Below the pieces are notes generated by a model. The model was not told the DNA's origin. It saw only the letters and a program-made list of their open reading frames with translations, and made no database searches. Shown piece by piece: positions 36,627 through 45,189 of a stretch of 64,000 nucleotides of DNA; position 1 is the stretch's first letter; every line of letters begins with the position of its first letter. Both the position numbers and the translations under genes were made by a program. The stretch is from Bacteroides mediterraneensis (GTDB lineage Bacteria; Bacteroidota; Bacteroidia; Bacteroidales; Bacteroidaceae). The DNA lies in NCBI RefSeq assembly GCF_025993685.1, contig NZ_DAJPEN010000001.1, forward strand, positions 682,001-746,000, given 5' to 3'.

Positions 36627-39042
36627 ATCGGGTAAGTCAGAGGCATTGCTGCCTCTTCCTCCCCTAAGAACCGTACGTGAGAGTTTCCCCTCATACGGCT
36701 CAAGCAACTCAATATTCCTATTTGTTATTAGAAATCGGCTCATACTTTCAACATTTTCGTTTATTTTGCTTGTAGCAGTTGTTGTGGACAAGTTGTCGTA
36801 CAATCGAACCGTTAACATGTATTTCGTTGACGTTCCATGCTTTTGTACAATCTATAACTTTTCCACATAACGGACATGTCCGATTCTGCTTGTTCCATAA
36901 ATATAAGAGAGACTTACGTCCTTTGAGAGATTCCAGCATTTGTTGTTCCTTTCGCTGAGAGAAATAATCATCATAGTCAGGGTCAAAAGGATTTGCTTTA
37001 CCCTTGATTTGTTTATACGGAGTATAATGTATATCCGACAACCTTTTAAGAGTCAAGTAATTTACTTTCTTGTTCTTTGATTCATATTTCCATGCAAATG
37101 TCCATTTACGCCCCCGAATTTCATACCAATACTTGTCTGCCACCCAGGTTATGCGTTTCTTCGGATGACGGCGTAAAGCCCATTGCTTCGTGAGGTTATA
37201 AATGTGGTAGTCGCAATCATGAAAAGCAGCGGTTGATGCACCATATCGGTAGTAATTTCCCCAGCCTGTAATTACAGGATTGAGCATTCGTATCAGCGAT
37301 TCCTGCTTACACGTTTTATGTCCTTTAACGATGTCACTGATTTTAGCTCTAAAGCGTTTCTGTGCCTCTTTTGACGGTGACGTGTATAGCCTTTTGCCAA
37401 ACTTCCTTATATTGAAACCTAAGAAATCAAAACCGTTGTATATGTTTGTAATGGTAGTTTTCTCTTCGGATAAAGTAAGACCTCTTTCTTTGAGAAATTC
37501 TATTACTATAGGTTTGACCTCGTTTTCCAAAAGCTCCTTATCCCGACCAGTGATTATAAAATCGTCCGCATATCTGATAAGATTCACTTTGTAGTGGAAT
37601 GTCTTATAGTTGATGAAACGTCTTTTGAATCTTTCGGCCAAGAGTGGTTGAAGTCCGTCAAGTGCCATATTTGCAAGTGTCGGTGATATGATACCTCCTT
37701 GTGGTGTACCTTCTTCTGTCGGGAACAGTTTGCCATTGAATACAGCTCCACATTTCAGCCATTTTCTGAGTATCGTCTTATCCATAGGAATGTGATTAAG
37801 AAGCCAGTCGTGGCTGATGTGGTCGAAGTAGCCTTTAATATCTCCCTCCAAAATCCATTCGGGGGAATGTTGGCGGTTTAGAACCGTGTCAATCTGACGG
37901 ATAGCGTCCATTGTCCTGCGTTTCTTGCGGAAACCATATGAAAAGCGGTCGCCTGTCGTTTCGGCTATCGGTTCTAAAGCCATTAGGTATAATGCTTGCA
38001 TCGCTCTGTCTTTCATTGTCGGTATTCCCAACGGTCGAAGTTTGCCGTTCTTTTTCTTGATATGAACCCTACGGAGTGGTTGAGGTTTATAACCACGGCG
38101 TTTGAGTTCATCAATTGCTTTGTACTTGCGCTTGGGAGAATCCCAAAGCTGTTTATCTACTCCAGACGTATTCTTCCCTTTGTTGGAAGTAACCCTCTTT
38201 ACCGCCAATGCCTTGGCGTAAAAAGAGTGAGTAAGCATCCATTGTAAGGCTTTTACCTTATTATGTCTGCCTTCTTTCTGAGCCTTTACAATACGCGCTT
38301 GTAGCTTTCGGACATAGGTTTCACACTTGGACCAGTCCATACCGTCCCAAGTCTGATTCCTGTTGTCAGCAGGCGCACACGATGTTTTAGTTTCGTTCAT
38401 TTGCTTTCCTCCTTTTGAAAGTTCTATAAGTTATCTTGTAAAGAGTTACCATATACGGAAGTCTGCCCACTTTCGTGTCGGATGATGTCACCAACAGCAA
38501 CCCGTGATGTCGATTCAATCCGTATCCACCCCATTACAGGATGGCGTTCGCTTTTTCCGTTATCTCATACCTGCACCCCATTCGGCTTGCCTTGCGGTTT
38601 GCTTACTCGCTTTCTTACGAGAGAGATACAGGCTTGCCCTGTTCCACGTAATTGACAAACGGATAGTTTAGGTTCTGCCAAGTCCGCCGGCAGTTCTGTG
38701 TCCGTGTAACCCTAACATGGGCAAGGGTTATCCGACTGCTTACCTTTTGGTGAGAGCTAAAGTATCTTGCGCTCCTTCAAACCTTACGACGGCTAAAGTC
38801 AGTTCACTTACGTTAACCATGCTATCCAGCCTCGCCACTTGGCAGTATGATACTAACCACCCTTGACTTTCCCTCACGGTTCAGTCTTGTCCTTTCGGAA
38901 AGTGTACTTTGTCCTATAAGCTTGGCACAACCCATCACTGGAGATGCACCTTATAGTAGGCTACCGCTGACGGAATAGCGGGTTAAATCTTACAATATAC
39001 ATTGTTGTCTAACAATCAATTACGTGACTTTCCAGGTCACAC
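36627..39042 (-). ncRNA. Group II intron A in mobC
   Basis: A 2,416-base group II intron on the - strand. It begins GTGTG directly after the codons for NKTW and ends ...CCCGAT before ATTGAAAAACAG. Domain V is a 34-nt hairpin at 36,668-36,701, beginning GAGCCG and ending GGTTC. The reverse transcriptase gene occupies the domain IV loop. The 640 bases at 38,401-39,042 are the structured 5' portion (domains I-III), with no protein gene. It differs from intron B in sequence and encoded enzyme, so the two were acquired separately. Confidence 0.9.
36748..38400 (-). CDS. Group II intron reverse transcriptase/maturase (intron A)
   Basis: Intron-encoded protein of 550 residues. It has an RT N-terminal domain (WSKCETYVRKLQARIVKAQ), RT blocks (IKKKNGKLRPLGIPTMKDRA, FSYGFRKKRRTMDAI, LEGDIKGYFDHISHDWL, GTPQGGIISPTLANMALDGL), an active-site YADD (LIRYADDFIITG), a maturase/GIIM region (MLNPVITGWGNYYRYG) and a Cys-rich HNH-like tail (RTCPLCGKVI...VHNNCYKQ). 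The frame is complete. It promotes splicing of its own intron from the mobC transcript and insertion at new sites. It differs in length and sequence from the intron B enzyme. Confidence 0.95.
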   Translation of the reverse strand: MNETKTSCAPADNRNQTWDGMDWSKCETYVRKLQARIVKAQKEGRHNKVKALQWMLTHSFYAKALAVKRVTSNKGKNTSGVDKQLWDSPKRKYKAIDELKRRGYKPQPLRRVHIKKKNGKLRPLGIPTMKDRAMQALYLMALEPIAETTGDRFSYGFRKKRRTMDAIRQIDTVLNRQHSPEWILEGDIKGYFDHISHDWLLNHIPMDKTILRKWLKCGAVFNGKLFPTEEGTPQGGIISPTLANMALDGLQPLLAERFKRRFINYKTFHYKVNLIRYADDFIITGRDKELLENEVKPIVIEFLKERGLTLSEEKTTITNIYNGFDFLGFNIRKFGKRLYTSPSKEAQKRFRAKISDIVKGHKTCKQESLIRMLNPVITGWGNYYRYGASTAAFHDCDYHIYNLTKQWALRRHPKKRITWVADKYWYEIRGRKWTFAWKYESKNKKVNYLTLKRLSDIHYTPYKQIKGKANPFDPDYDDYFSQRKEQQMLESLKGRKSLLYLWNKQNRTCPLCGKVIDCTKAWNVNEIHVNGSIVRQLVHNNCYKQNKRKC

Positions 39043-39960
39043 CCAGGTCTTGTTCAAATTTAACATGATGGTATAGCTTGCTTCGTATGCGTCAGATATG
39101 TCCGTCATGAACTCCGGATTGATGGGATTGCAGCGGTGTGAGCGGTGCGGATCATCGAAGTTGATGACGTAAAAATGCGGCTTTACCTTGTATTTGTCCA
39201 TATTGTGCAACAATGTATTATAGGCAATGGTTGAAAGGTCATCGAATTTGTAATCATAGATATATACACTGAAACCTTTGGAAATCATCTGTTTGATGTA
39301 GTTGTTTACCACTGCGTAGGATTTACCGGAACCCGGTGTTCCCAATACGATGGTCGCGCGGAAAGGATTGACCACGTTGATCCAGCCGTCGTTGAGCTTG
39401 CCGCCATACTGGAATCTGGTGGGCAGATTGACAGAATATTCATTCTCCATCAGCCTTGTCTCCTGCATGAAGGATTCGTTTTCCATATTGAACACATCCT
39501 CCATCAGGTTATGCCTGTAAAGCCTGCTGATCCACAGTCCCGCCATGAGCAGGCATAGATAACCGGCTGCAAGTGTCACCACATACAGGGCAGTAATCGC
39601 TTCGTGTGGAAAAGGCAGGTCAAGCAACCACCAGTTCATGAAAAAAAGAACAGCCCCGATAGTAAGTACCGCCCATATACGCTGCCATGTAATCTTCTCA
39701 CCCTTGACTCCGATGGTACCCATACAGGATATGGCCAACAGAAGAACCGCCATCAGTTTTGTCCATAGGATACAGCCGAATATACCGGTTGTCCTGTCAA
39801 AGTTCATCAGTATCCGGTCTATGACATCCAGATTCAGATGCCAAGAGCTCATACTGGGATAGCAGTACACATAAACGTGGACTACCAGAATAAAAATACT
39901 GACTGCCCTGCCGAATTCCATAATCTTGGCAAGGGCTCTCAAATCGTCTTCCTGTTGCAT
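39043..39960 (-). CDS. mobC: MobC/TraG-type coupling protein, exon 1 (N-terminal)
   Basis: First exon (306 codons) of the type IV coupling protein. It begins MQQEDDLRALAKIMEFGRAV, contains several membrane segments over the first ~165 residues, and carries the Walker A motif (VLGTPGSGKSYAVVNNYI). The last exon codons encode NLNKTW, followed by intron A. Unspliced reading would add one residue and then stop. It is probably co-transcribed with mobB, 62 bases upstream on the - strand. Confidence 0.9.
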
Positions 39961-40022
39961 AATGATGTAGATGATTGTGGGGGAATCCGTTGTTCCCCCT
40001 GTTGTTGACTCATTTTGATTGA

Positions 40023-41285
40023 TCAGATACCGCGTGATTTGCGTTTCTGCGGTTTCTTTTTCCGTTTCATGCGGCGACGGAACGCTTCTTCCTCGTAATC
40101 GACTGCCGGATTTGCCTCAAAGGAGAAGATGCCTGCTGCCTGTTCAAGCGCACTGTTTTCTTCCATACGGTGACCGTACCGTTTCCAAAGTTCCTCCGGG
40201 CCGGACTGTTGTCTGTCCTGCCAGGGTATTCCTTCCCACCAGTTGACAAGGCCGTTGAATACGTTGGCGGAAAACTCCTTTCCCATACGTGAACCGTTGA
40301 ACGCCTCACGCCGTTCATGGTCTATGAATGTGACACCGTAGATACGTCCGGTATCGTTCCTTCGGAATACCACATCAATGTGCTCCTTTTTCAGCAGTTC
40401 CCTGAATTCCTGTTCCGATTTTGCGTTACGCATGGCCCATACTACCTTGCCGGATATGGCAGGAGCCCATCTGCCTTCCTTGAAGTCCTGTGTATGCCGT
40501 AACATACGTTCGGACAGTCCCGTATTTCCGAAACGCTTGCCGAACCTTGCACTTTTTATCGGAGGGCTGACCACTTTCCCACTATCATCTGTAGCCGAAT
40601 AGATGATACCCGTATAGGGTGTTCCCATGTAATCGCCCCGTACCTGTCGGGCTTCAATGTTCAGTGTGGAAAGCAGTGCGGAATACTCTCCGAAAGTCTG
40701 GAAACGATAGCTTTCCAGTACGGCCTTCAGCGTGTTTCCTATCTGGTGACGTATATCCCCTTGTGAGGCATCCACCTTTTTCAGTTCCGCTTTCGGATTC
40801 CGTCTTTCCGTATCCGCACTGTTACGCAGTCCGAATTCCTGTTCCAGTTCCCGGCAGGCTGTCATTGAACGGCGGTGTTCATAGGAGTCATTGATTTTCC
40901 TTCCTTCATCGTCAATGCATACACTCACGATATGTACGTGCGTGTTGAAGGTATCTCCATGCCTGTACACGATGAACGGTTGGTCACCATATCCCATTTT
41001 CTGCATGTATTTTTCTGCCAGTTCCGCCAGCCTGTCATTGTCCAGCCTGTCTTCCGGTGCCGGACTGAGGGCGATATGCAGGACCGGCTTGTCCGTCCTC
41101 CTGTTTGCCGTCAGATGGTTTTCAAATGAAAGGAGAGCCAGACGTATATCCTCGCTCGGCAGTCCAGGGCGGTCGGAAATCATCCGGTGTCCTGACAGGA
41201 TTTCCGCCGTCCCTTGAAATACCTTTTCATGGTTATAGACCAGTGCTCCGTAAAGGCTTGCCCCGTGACTTATCTTTGCAACCAT
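40023..41285 (-). CDS. mobB: MobB relaxase
   Basis: Relaxase of 420 residues that nicks DNA at oriT and pilots the strand during conjugation. The N-terminal domain contains the MobP-type histidine motif in YRHGDTFNTHVHIVSVCID (HxH metal site), preceded by LHIALSPAPEDRL and KYMQKMGYGDQPFIVYRHG. The gene overlaps mobA by 16 bases, which suggests translational coupling, and lies upstream of mobC on the same strand. Order and size match the CTnDOT mobilisation genes. Confidence 0.92.
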   Translation of the reverse strand: MVAKISHGASLYGALVYNHEKVFQGTAEILSGHRMISDRPGLPSEDIRLALLSFENHLTANRRTDKPVLHIALSPAPEDRLDNDRLAELAEKYMQKMGYGDQPFIVYRHGDTFNTHVHIVSVCIDDEGRKINDSYEHRRSMTACRELEQEFGLRNSADTERRNPKAELKKVDASQGDIRHQIGNTLKAVLESYRFQTFGEYSALLSTLNIEARQVRGDYMGTPYTGIIYSATDDSGKVVSPPIKSARFGKRFGNTGLSERMLRHTQDFKEGRWAPAISGKVVWAMRNAKSEQEFRELLKKEHIDVVFRRNDTGRIYGVTFIDHERREAFNGSRMGKEFSANVFNGLVNWWEGIPWQDRQQSGPEELWKRYGHRMEENSALEQAAGIFSFEANPAVDYEEEAFRRRMKRKKKPQKRKSRGI

Positions 41286-41692
41286 TTCTGTTCATATTCT
41301 TTGGTTAATGCCATAATCTGCTTGTTGAGCAGTATCAGTTCCAGGGTAGCCTTTTCAAGTTTGTAAAGCAGGGACATCGCCCTTTTGTCCCCGAAATTTT
41401 TCTGCACGGCCCTTACGACCTGATTATAGTTGTTGCCTATTGCCTGGAATTGTCTATAAAATTCCCCGAGCCGGATGTAATAGTCCATGGAAACCTTATC
41501 CACCTTGATTACCTTCAGTTGTTCTGAAAAGATTGATTTCTTGATAAAGATTGTCCTATCTCTTGCTCCGGATTCCAGAAACAGTTTCTCAAATCTGCTT
41601 TTCTCCTGTGCGTTCAGACGGAAATTGTACTTGTAGTCCGCCGGATCAGTTTTCGGTTTTCTGCCTGTCCTTCTTGCCTGTTTTTTCTCCAT
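41270..41692 (-). CDS. mobA: MobA relaxosome accessory protein
   Basis: Small basic accessory protein of 140 residues from the ATG at 41,692 (MEKKQARRTGRKPKTDPADY). The frame stays open to 41,776 but would run into the inverted repeat at 41,773, so the later start is preferred. It has a lysine-rich N-terminus, then YNFRLNAQEKSRFEKLFLES and a helical C-terminus, like the plasmid/ICE MobA/MbeC-type proteins that bind oriT and recruit relaxase. First gene of the mobA-mobB-mobC operon. Confidence 0.85.
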   Translation of the reverse strand: MEKKQARRTGRKPKTDPADYKYNFRLNAQEKSRFEKLFLESGARDRTIFIKKSIFSEQLKVIKVDKVSMDYYIRLGEFYRQFQAIGNNYNQVVRAVQKNFGDKRAMSLLYKLEKATLELILLNKQIMALTKEYEQKWLQR

Positions 41693-41772
41693 GCTTTTCT
41701 GCTTTTGGGTTGTTTTTCTTTCTCCGTCAGATTTTCCGACTTTGGAGGAAAATCCCCCGACCGTTAGGGAGG

Positions 41773-41846
41773 GCAAGTTGGTTTTTGTATGGCAGAATAC
41801 TTTCTGTCGTACAAAAACACAACTTGCTCTGTTCGTTTGAACAGAG
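41773..41846. other. Candidate oriT with inverted repeats
   Basis: Just upstream of mobA lies a 17/18-bp imperfect inverted repeat, GCAAGTTGGTTTTTGTA at 41,773-41,789 and TACAAAAACACAACTTGC at 41,810-41,827. An 8-bp palindrome with a 4-base loop follows immediately (CTCTGTTC ... GAACAGAG, 41,827-41,846). Adjacent mobA/mobB genes and this arrangement are typical of a transfer origin. The nick site cannot be placed. Confidence 0.55.
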
Positions 41847-41936
41847 AATCCACCTCCGGCGGATTGCTGCGCGACGTGAGCGGCGTGCTGCTGTCCGTCG
41901 GAAGATGCTCCAAGCCATTCTTTAGTTCTGACTTTG

Positions 41937-41944
41937 CAAAAATA
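41937..41944 (-). promoter_or_regulatory. Possible -7 box of the mob operon
   Basis: On the - strand this reads TATTTTTG, a match to TAnnTTTG, about 245 bases upstream of mobA. No good -33 element was found. It places the oriT hairpins in the 5' leader and the decamer cluster at 41,980 just upstream. Confidence 0.35.
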
Positions 41945-41979
41945 TGTCCATGAAGAAGTCTTTGAAATACCTGATTATA

Positions 41980-41999
41980 TGACATTTAGCGACATCTGA
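41980..41999 (+). repeat. Decamer repeats TGACATnTGA, cluster 1
   Basis: Two directly adjacent 10-bp units, TGACATTTAG and CGACATCTGA, just upstream of the possible mob promoter; an inverted half (ATGTCA) follows at 42,009-42,014. The same decamer occurs in clusters at 42,175 and 44,775. Confidence 0.5.
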
Positions 42000-42174
42000 T
42001 GCTATTTTATGTCATCACTGAGAATATAAAGTTGAACCGTAGATTTTTTCTCATCGGATTATCGATTGAAGAAACAATGATGTACTTGTTTTTTTATTGG
42101 TGTTTCAATGAAAAAGAAAGTATCATTCAAATCTGTTATTACGTTTCCTGATGCTTGTATTTGATTATTCATAT

Positions 42175-42204
42175 GACATATGATGACATATCAAGACATG
42201 TGTT
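42175..42204 (+). repeat. Decamer repeats TGACATnTGA, cluster 2
   Basis: Three directly adjacent 10-bp units: TGACATATGA, TGACATATCA, AGACATGTGT. The 10-base period puts each copy on the same face of the helix, as for a cooperatively bound protein. It lies in the intergenic region between the divergent mob and tra genes. Confidence 0.55.
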
Positions 42205-42296
42205 GTCACTCTTACCATAATGTTACCCTGATATGTTTATAACATTTTATTTTTGTGACATAAGAACTTGATAACATATTATTTTATAATCCTTTA

Positions 42297-42812
42297 AGTA
42301 TACTGAAATATGAAAATATCAACATTCGATTATAATAAAATAGAGACTTATCAACATTGTAAAATTCTGTTATGTCGTCTCAGTAGTGTAGTGACATATT
42401 AATATACTGATATAATATTATAATGAGATATTCCCCTGATGAAATGATAATATATAGCAACGTTATTTTAGTAGTGTATTGAGATATCAACATGCAGACA
42501 TGAAATTATAATGATGTATTACCCTGTCGAAATAATAAGATAGAGTAACATTGTTTCAATAGTGTCGTGGCATATTAATATACTGACATGATATTATAAT
42601 GAGGCATTATCCTGACGAAATGATAATACATAATAACGTTGTTTCAGTAGTGTATTGAGATATCAACATGCAGACATGAAATTATAATGGTGTATTATCC
42701 TATCGAAATAATAATATAGAGTAACGTTGTTTCAGCAGTGTCGTGACATATTAACATACTGACATGATATTATAATAAAACATTTCTCTGTTGATAAAAT
42801 AGAAAATTAGTA
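42297..42812 (+). repeat. 88-bp tandem repeat array upstream of traA
   Basis: AT-rich direct repeats with exact 88-base spacing. The marker AGTGT (or AGTG) recurs at 42,385, 42,473, 42,561, 42,649 and 42,737. Units alternate between two versions, so the higher-order period is 176. Version 1 contains GACATATTAATATACTGA-like sequence and version 2 contains GATATCAACATGCAGACATG. A more decayed copy begins near 42,297, and the last unit runs into the traA start region. It is not a CRISPR because whole units repeat without unique spacers. A partition site or regulatory array for traA is possible. Confidence 0.8.
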
Positions 42813-42857
42813 ATGCTTGAGAAAAGAACCCTAATATTAACCGAAAAGAAGAAGAAT

Positions 42858-43610
42858 ATGAACAAACGTCCGATTCTTGTCGCCTTCAGTAATCAGAAAG
42901 GAGGCGTCGGCAAGTCCACCATAACAGTGCTGCTTGCTAGTTATTTTAATTATGTGAGAGGTATAGATGTGGCAGTTGTTGACTGTGATTATCCCCAGTT
43001 CAGTCTTGAGAAACTTAGGAGCCGTGATCTTAAGAATCTTGAAAAGAGCGAATATCACCAACGTCTGTTTTGCCGTCAGTTTGAGGACAATTCCCGGAAA
43101 GCATATCCGATAATCACTTCCAGACCTGAACAGGCTTCCGAAATAGCCGGCAGGCTTGAAGGAAAATATGACCTTGTATTTTTTGATTTGCCGGGAACGG
43201 TAAATTCCCGTGGTGTGTTCGAGTCGGTAATGAATATGGATTATGTATTCACTCCAATAGTAAAAGACCGGATGGTGATGCAGAGTAGCCTCTCCTTTGT
43301 ATCTACAGTACAAGATTTCATAGGAGAACATCCGGAAGCTCCACTTAAAGAAATACGCCTGTTCTGGAATCGTATGGACAGCCGTACATCAAAAGAACTT
43401 TATGTGATGTATAATGAAATTATTTCCCGTATGGGATTAAAAGTGTTTCAAACTGTTCTTCCGGATCTTGAACGTTATAACAAGGAAATGACATCATCTT
43501 CTCGCCAGCATTTCCGCAGTACCCTACTTCCACCATCCGATGTACTGCTAAAGGATAGTATGCTTGACGTGTTTGCTAAAGAGATGGAAAGAATCCTGTT
43601 TCCGGTTTGA
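42858..43610 (+). CDS. traA: TraA, ParA-family ATPase
   Basis: ParA/MinD-type ATPase of 250 residues from the ATG at 42,858 (MNKRPILVAFSNQKGGVGKS). An in-frame ATG at 42,813 would add 15 residues and is less likely because the deviant Walker A (SNQKGGVGKST) is normally very near the N-terminus. Other motifs are VAVVDCDYPQFSLEKLR and LVFFDLPGTVNS. It is the first gene of the transfer region in CTnDOT-type elements. The role may be positioning of the element or the transfer apparatus. Confidence 0.88.
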   Translation: MNKRPILVAFSNQKGGVGKSTITVLLASYFNYVRGIDVAVVDCDYPQFSLEKLRSRDLKNLEKSEYHQRLFCRQFEDNSRKAYPIITSRPEQASEIAGRLEGKYDLVFFDLPGTVNSRGVFESVMNMDYVFTPIVKDRMVMQSSLSFVSTVQDFIGEHPEAPLKEIRLFWNRMDSRTSKELYVMYNEIISRMGLKVFQTVLPDLERYNKEMTSSSRQHFRSTLLPPSDVLLKDSMLDVFAKEMERILFPV

Positions 43611-43615
43611 GTATT

Positions 43616-44044
43616 ATGGTCAGAAACAGAAAGATCTTCAAGGTGGATGAAGAAAAACTACGTGAGATGATGGCCAGCGAGTCTATATCCTGTGTTTCAT
43701 CAGGAACTGCAGCAGACGAATCTCTTAATGTAAGTGTGGACAAAGAGAATGCTAAAGAATCAATAGACAATCAGGAGGGTGGAAATACAGACTGCAACAC
43801 ATTACCTGTGTCTGACAAAGCATACCATTATGGACAACTTTTCCTGAAAAGAAAGAATTCTGTTCAACGCAAGCAGACATATATCAGCATTGAACTGTAC
43901 CGTAAGCTTGCACGGATATTGCCACTTCTTAGTGATGACATCAGCATTCCTTCTTTTTTAGATAATGTGTTGACACATCATCTTGAAACCTACAGTAAAG
44001 AGCTCGGCGAGCTATTTCGCCGTAAAACCCAAAAACCATTCTGA
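43616..44044 (+). CDS. TraB-like DUF3408 protein
   Basis: A protein of ~142 residues (ATG at 43,616; a TTG at 43,607 overlapping traA is possible). The first half is acidic and Ser-rich. The last ~65 residues (VQRKQTYISIELYRKLARIL, IPSFLDNVLTHHLETY) resemble the DUF3408 C-terminal fold, a ribbon-helix-helix-like DNA-binding domain. Encoded next to a ParA ATPase, it may act as its DNA-binding partner, possibly on the repeat array upstream; this is inference. Confidence 0.75.
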   Translation: MVRNRKIFKVDEEKLREMMASESISCVSSGTAADESLNVSVDKENAKESIDNQEGGNTDCNTLPVSDKAYHYGQLFLKRKNSVQRKQTYISIELYRKLARILPLLSDDISIPSFLDNVLTHHLETYSKELGELFRRKTQKPF

Positions 44045-44045
44045 T

Positions 44046-44705
44046 ATGGAGGAAATATTATATCTGTGTGTACGGCTTGTCTGTATAAGCTATTTGTTGT
44101 ACATAGTTTATGGTTGGAAAAAGCAAATAGAGAAATTATGTAGATTTTTTTATGGAAAGCCTACTGTAAAGAAGGAAAAGAAAGAAACTGTCGTAACGGA
44201 ATCTGCGGTTTCAGATGCAGAAGTGATGGGAAGTACCCGTTATGTCTATCTGGACGAGAATGCCGGAAAGACTGCCGCTCCCTTCATGAGCCAGCCACTT
44301 GAAAGGAATTTTATCGGTGAAGAGGAGGACGTGCAGCAGGAAGATGTGGAATGCAACCTTCAGTTGGATAAGATGAAACTCCTGCAGGAAGTCCAGGAAG
44401 ACCTTGATGCGGAGTCTCCCGAAGTGGAATCCGTATCACCTGTTCTGTCCAGCAGGGACATGGAAGTACTCGGCGAATATCTGACACATCAGGATGAAGC
44501 CGACCATGAGAAGGCCATGCAAGCAGCCCGTGTCCTGTTCTCCATCAGGCAGACCAGCCTGATTGACGTGTTCCTTTCCAATATGGAGAATTCCGCGATT
44601 GTAGAGGAACTGATAGACAGGTATCTTGACGAGGACGGCAATCCCAAACCGCTTAAAGTAAAGGATGGGAATGAACCGTCTGACGAGTGGCGGAAATATA
44701 TCTGA
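44046..44705 (+). CDS. Conjugal transfer membrane protein of the traC/traD position
   Basis: A 219-residue protein from the ATG at 44,046 (MEEILYLCVRLVCISYLLYI), which gives an N-terminal membrane anchor right after the previous stop. The rest is strongly acidic and probably cytoplasmic, with conserved-looking TRYVYLDENAGKTAAPFMSQ, LSSRDMEVLGEYLTHQDE and LIDVFLSNMENSAIVEELID. It matches the DUF4122-like proteins found between traB and traE in Bacteroides conjugative transposons. The precise role is unknown. A terminator follows at 44,721. Confidence 0.75.
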   Translation: MEEILYLCVRLVCISYLLYIVYGWKKQIEKLCRFFYGKPTVKKEKKETVVTESAVSDAEVMGSTRYVYLDENAGKTAAPFMSQPLERNFIGEEEDVQQEDVECNLQLDKMKLLQEVQEDLDAESPEVESVSPVLSSRDMEVLGEYLTHQDEADHEKAMQAARVLFSIRQTSLIDVFLSNMENSAIVEELIDRYLDEDGNPKPLKVKDGNEPSDEWRKYI

Positions 44706-44720
44706 CACCGATATATTCAG

Positions 44721-44753
44721 GCATCCCGGAAATCTTTTCGGGATGCTTTTTTT
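44721..44753 (+). terminator. Rho-independent terminator between traD-position gene and traE
   Basis: GCATCCCG (44,721-44,728) pairs with CGGGATGC (44,739-44,746), followed by seven T residues. It separates the traA-D block from the traE-Q operon. Confidence 0.9.
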
Positions 44754-44774
44754 ATGTCTGTAAGGCTTCCTGAA

Positions 44775-44810
44775 TGACATCTGATGACATCCGGTGACAC
44801 CTGATGACAG
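44775..44810 (+). repeat. Decamer repeats TGACATnTGA, cluster 3, at the traE promoter
   Basis: Three and a half directly adjacent 10-bp units: TGACATCTGA, TGACATCCGG, TGACACCTGA, TGACAG. It ends ~28 bases before the -7 box at 44,838, the position of an activator site or an element overlapping the -33 region. Same motif as clusters at 41,980 and 42,175. Confidence 0.6.
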
Positions 44811-44812
44811 TG

Positions 44813-44845
44813 TTGTATCACAGCGGTTTAAGCCTTATATATTTG
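44813..44845 (+). promoter_or_regulatory. Promoter of the traE-Q operon
   Basis: TATATTTG at 44,838-44,845 matches TAnnTTTG exactly. A TTG at 44,813-44,815 lies 22 bases upstream, near the -33 position. The traE ATG follows at 44,890. The terminator and decamer repeats directly upstream support a regulated start here. Confidence 0.7.
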
Positions 44846-44889
44846 CAGTCGAATTCAACATTTATGTCAAACCCCAAAATGATTCGACA

Positions 44890-45186
44890 ATGAAGAGAAG
44901 AATCCTATTTTCAGTATTGTGTGTGCTGGCAGCGGCAGGTGCTTTCGCACAGGGACAGGGTCTTGCCGGCATCAATGAGGCTACCAGCCTTATGACTTCG
45001 TATTTCGATCCGGCCACCAAATTGTGTTATGCCATTGGAGCCGTACTCGGTCTGGTCGGCGGTATCAAGACGTATGGCAAGTTCAGCAGCGGCGATCCCG
45101 ATACGTCCAAGACTGCGGCGAGCTGGTTCTTCGCCTGCATCTTCCTGATTGTGGCCGCCACCATTCTCCGTTCCTTCTTCCTGTAA
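44890..45186 (+). CDS. traE: TraE (DUF4134), VirB2-like pilin candidate
   Basis: A 98-residue small exported membrane protein, from the ATG at 44,890. It has a signal peptide (MKRRILFSVLCVLAAAGAFA) and two hydrophobic helices around LCYAIGAVLGLVGGIKTYGK and WFFACIFLIVAATILRSFFL. Size and topology fit DUF4134, thought to be the pilin-like subunit of Bacteroidota type IV secretion. The frame is open upstream to 44,794 but that would cross the promoter. First gene of a tightly packed operon. Confidence 0.9.
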   Translation: MKRRILFSVLCVLAAAGAFAQGQGLAGINEATSLMTSYFDPATKLCYAIGAVLGLVGGIKTYGKFSSGDPDTSKTAASWFFACIFLIVAATILRSFFL

Positions 45187-45189
45187 GCC

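Noticed and set aside
33043..39960. mobC as a broken pseudogene
   Set aside because: Both interruptions have group II intron starts, domain V hairpins and ends, and the exons rejoin exactly in frame.
42297..42812. CRISPR array
   Set aside because: Whole 88-base units repeat without unique spacers of constant size, and no cas genes are near.
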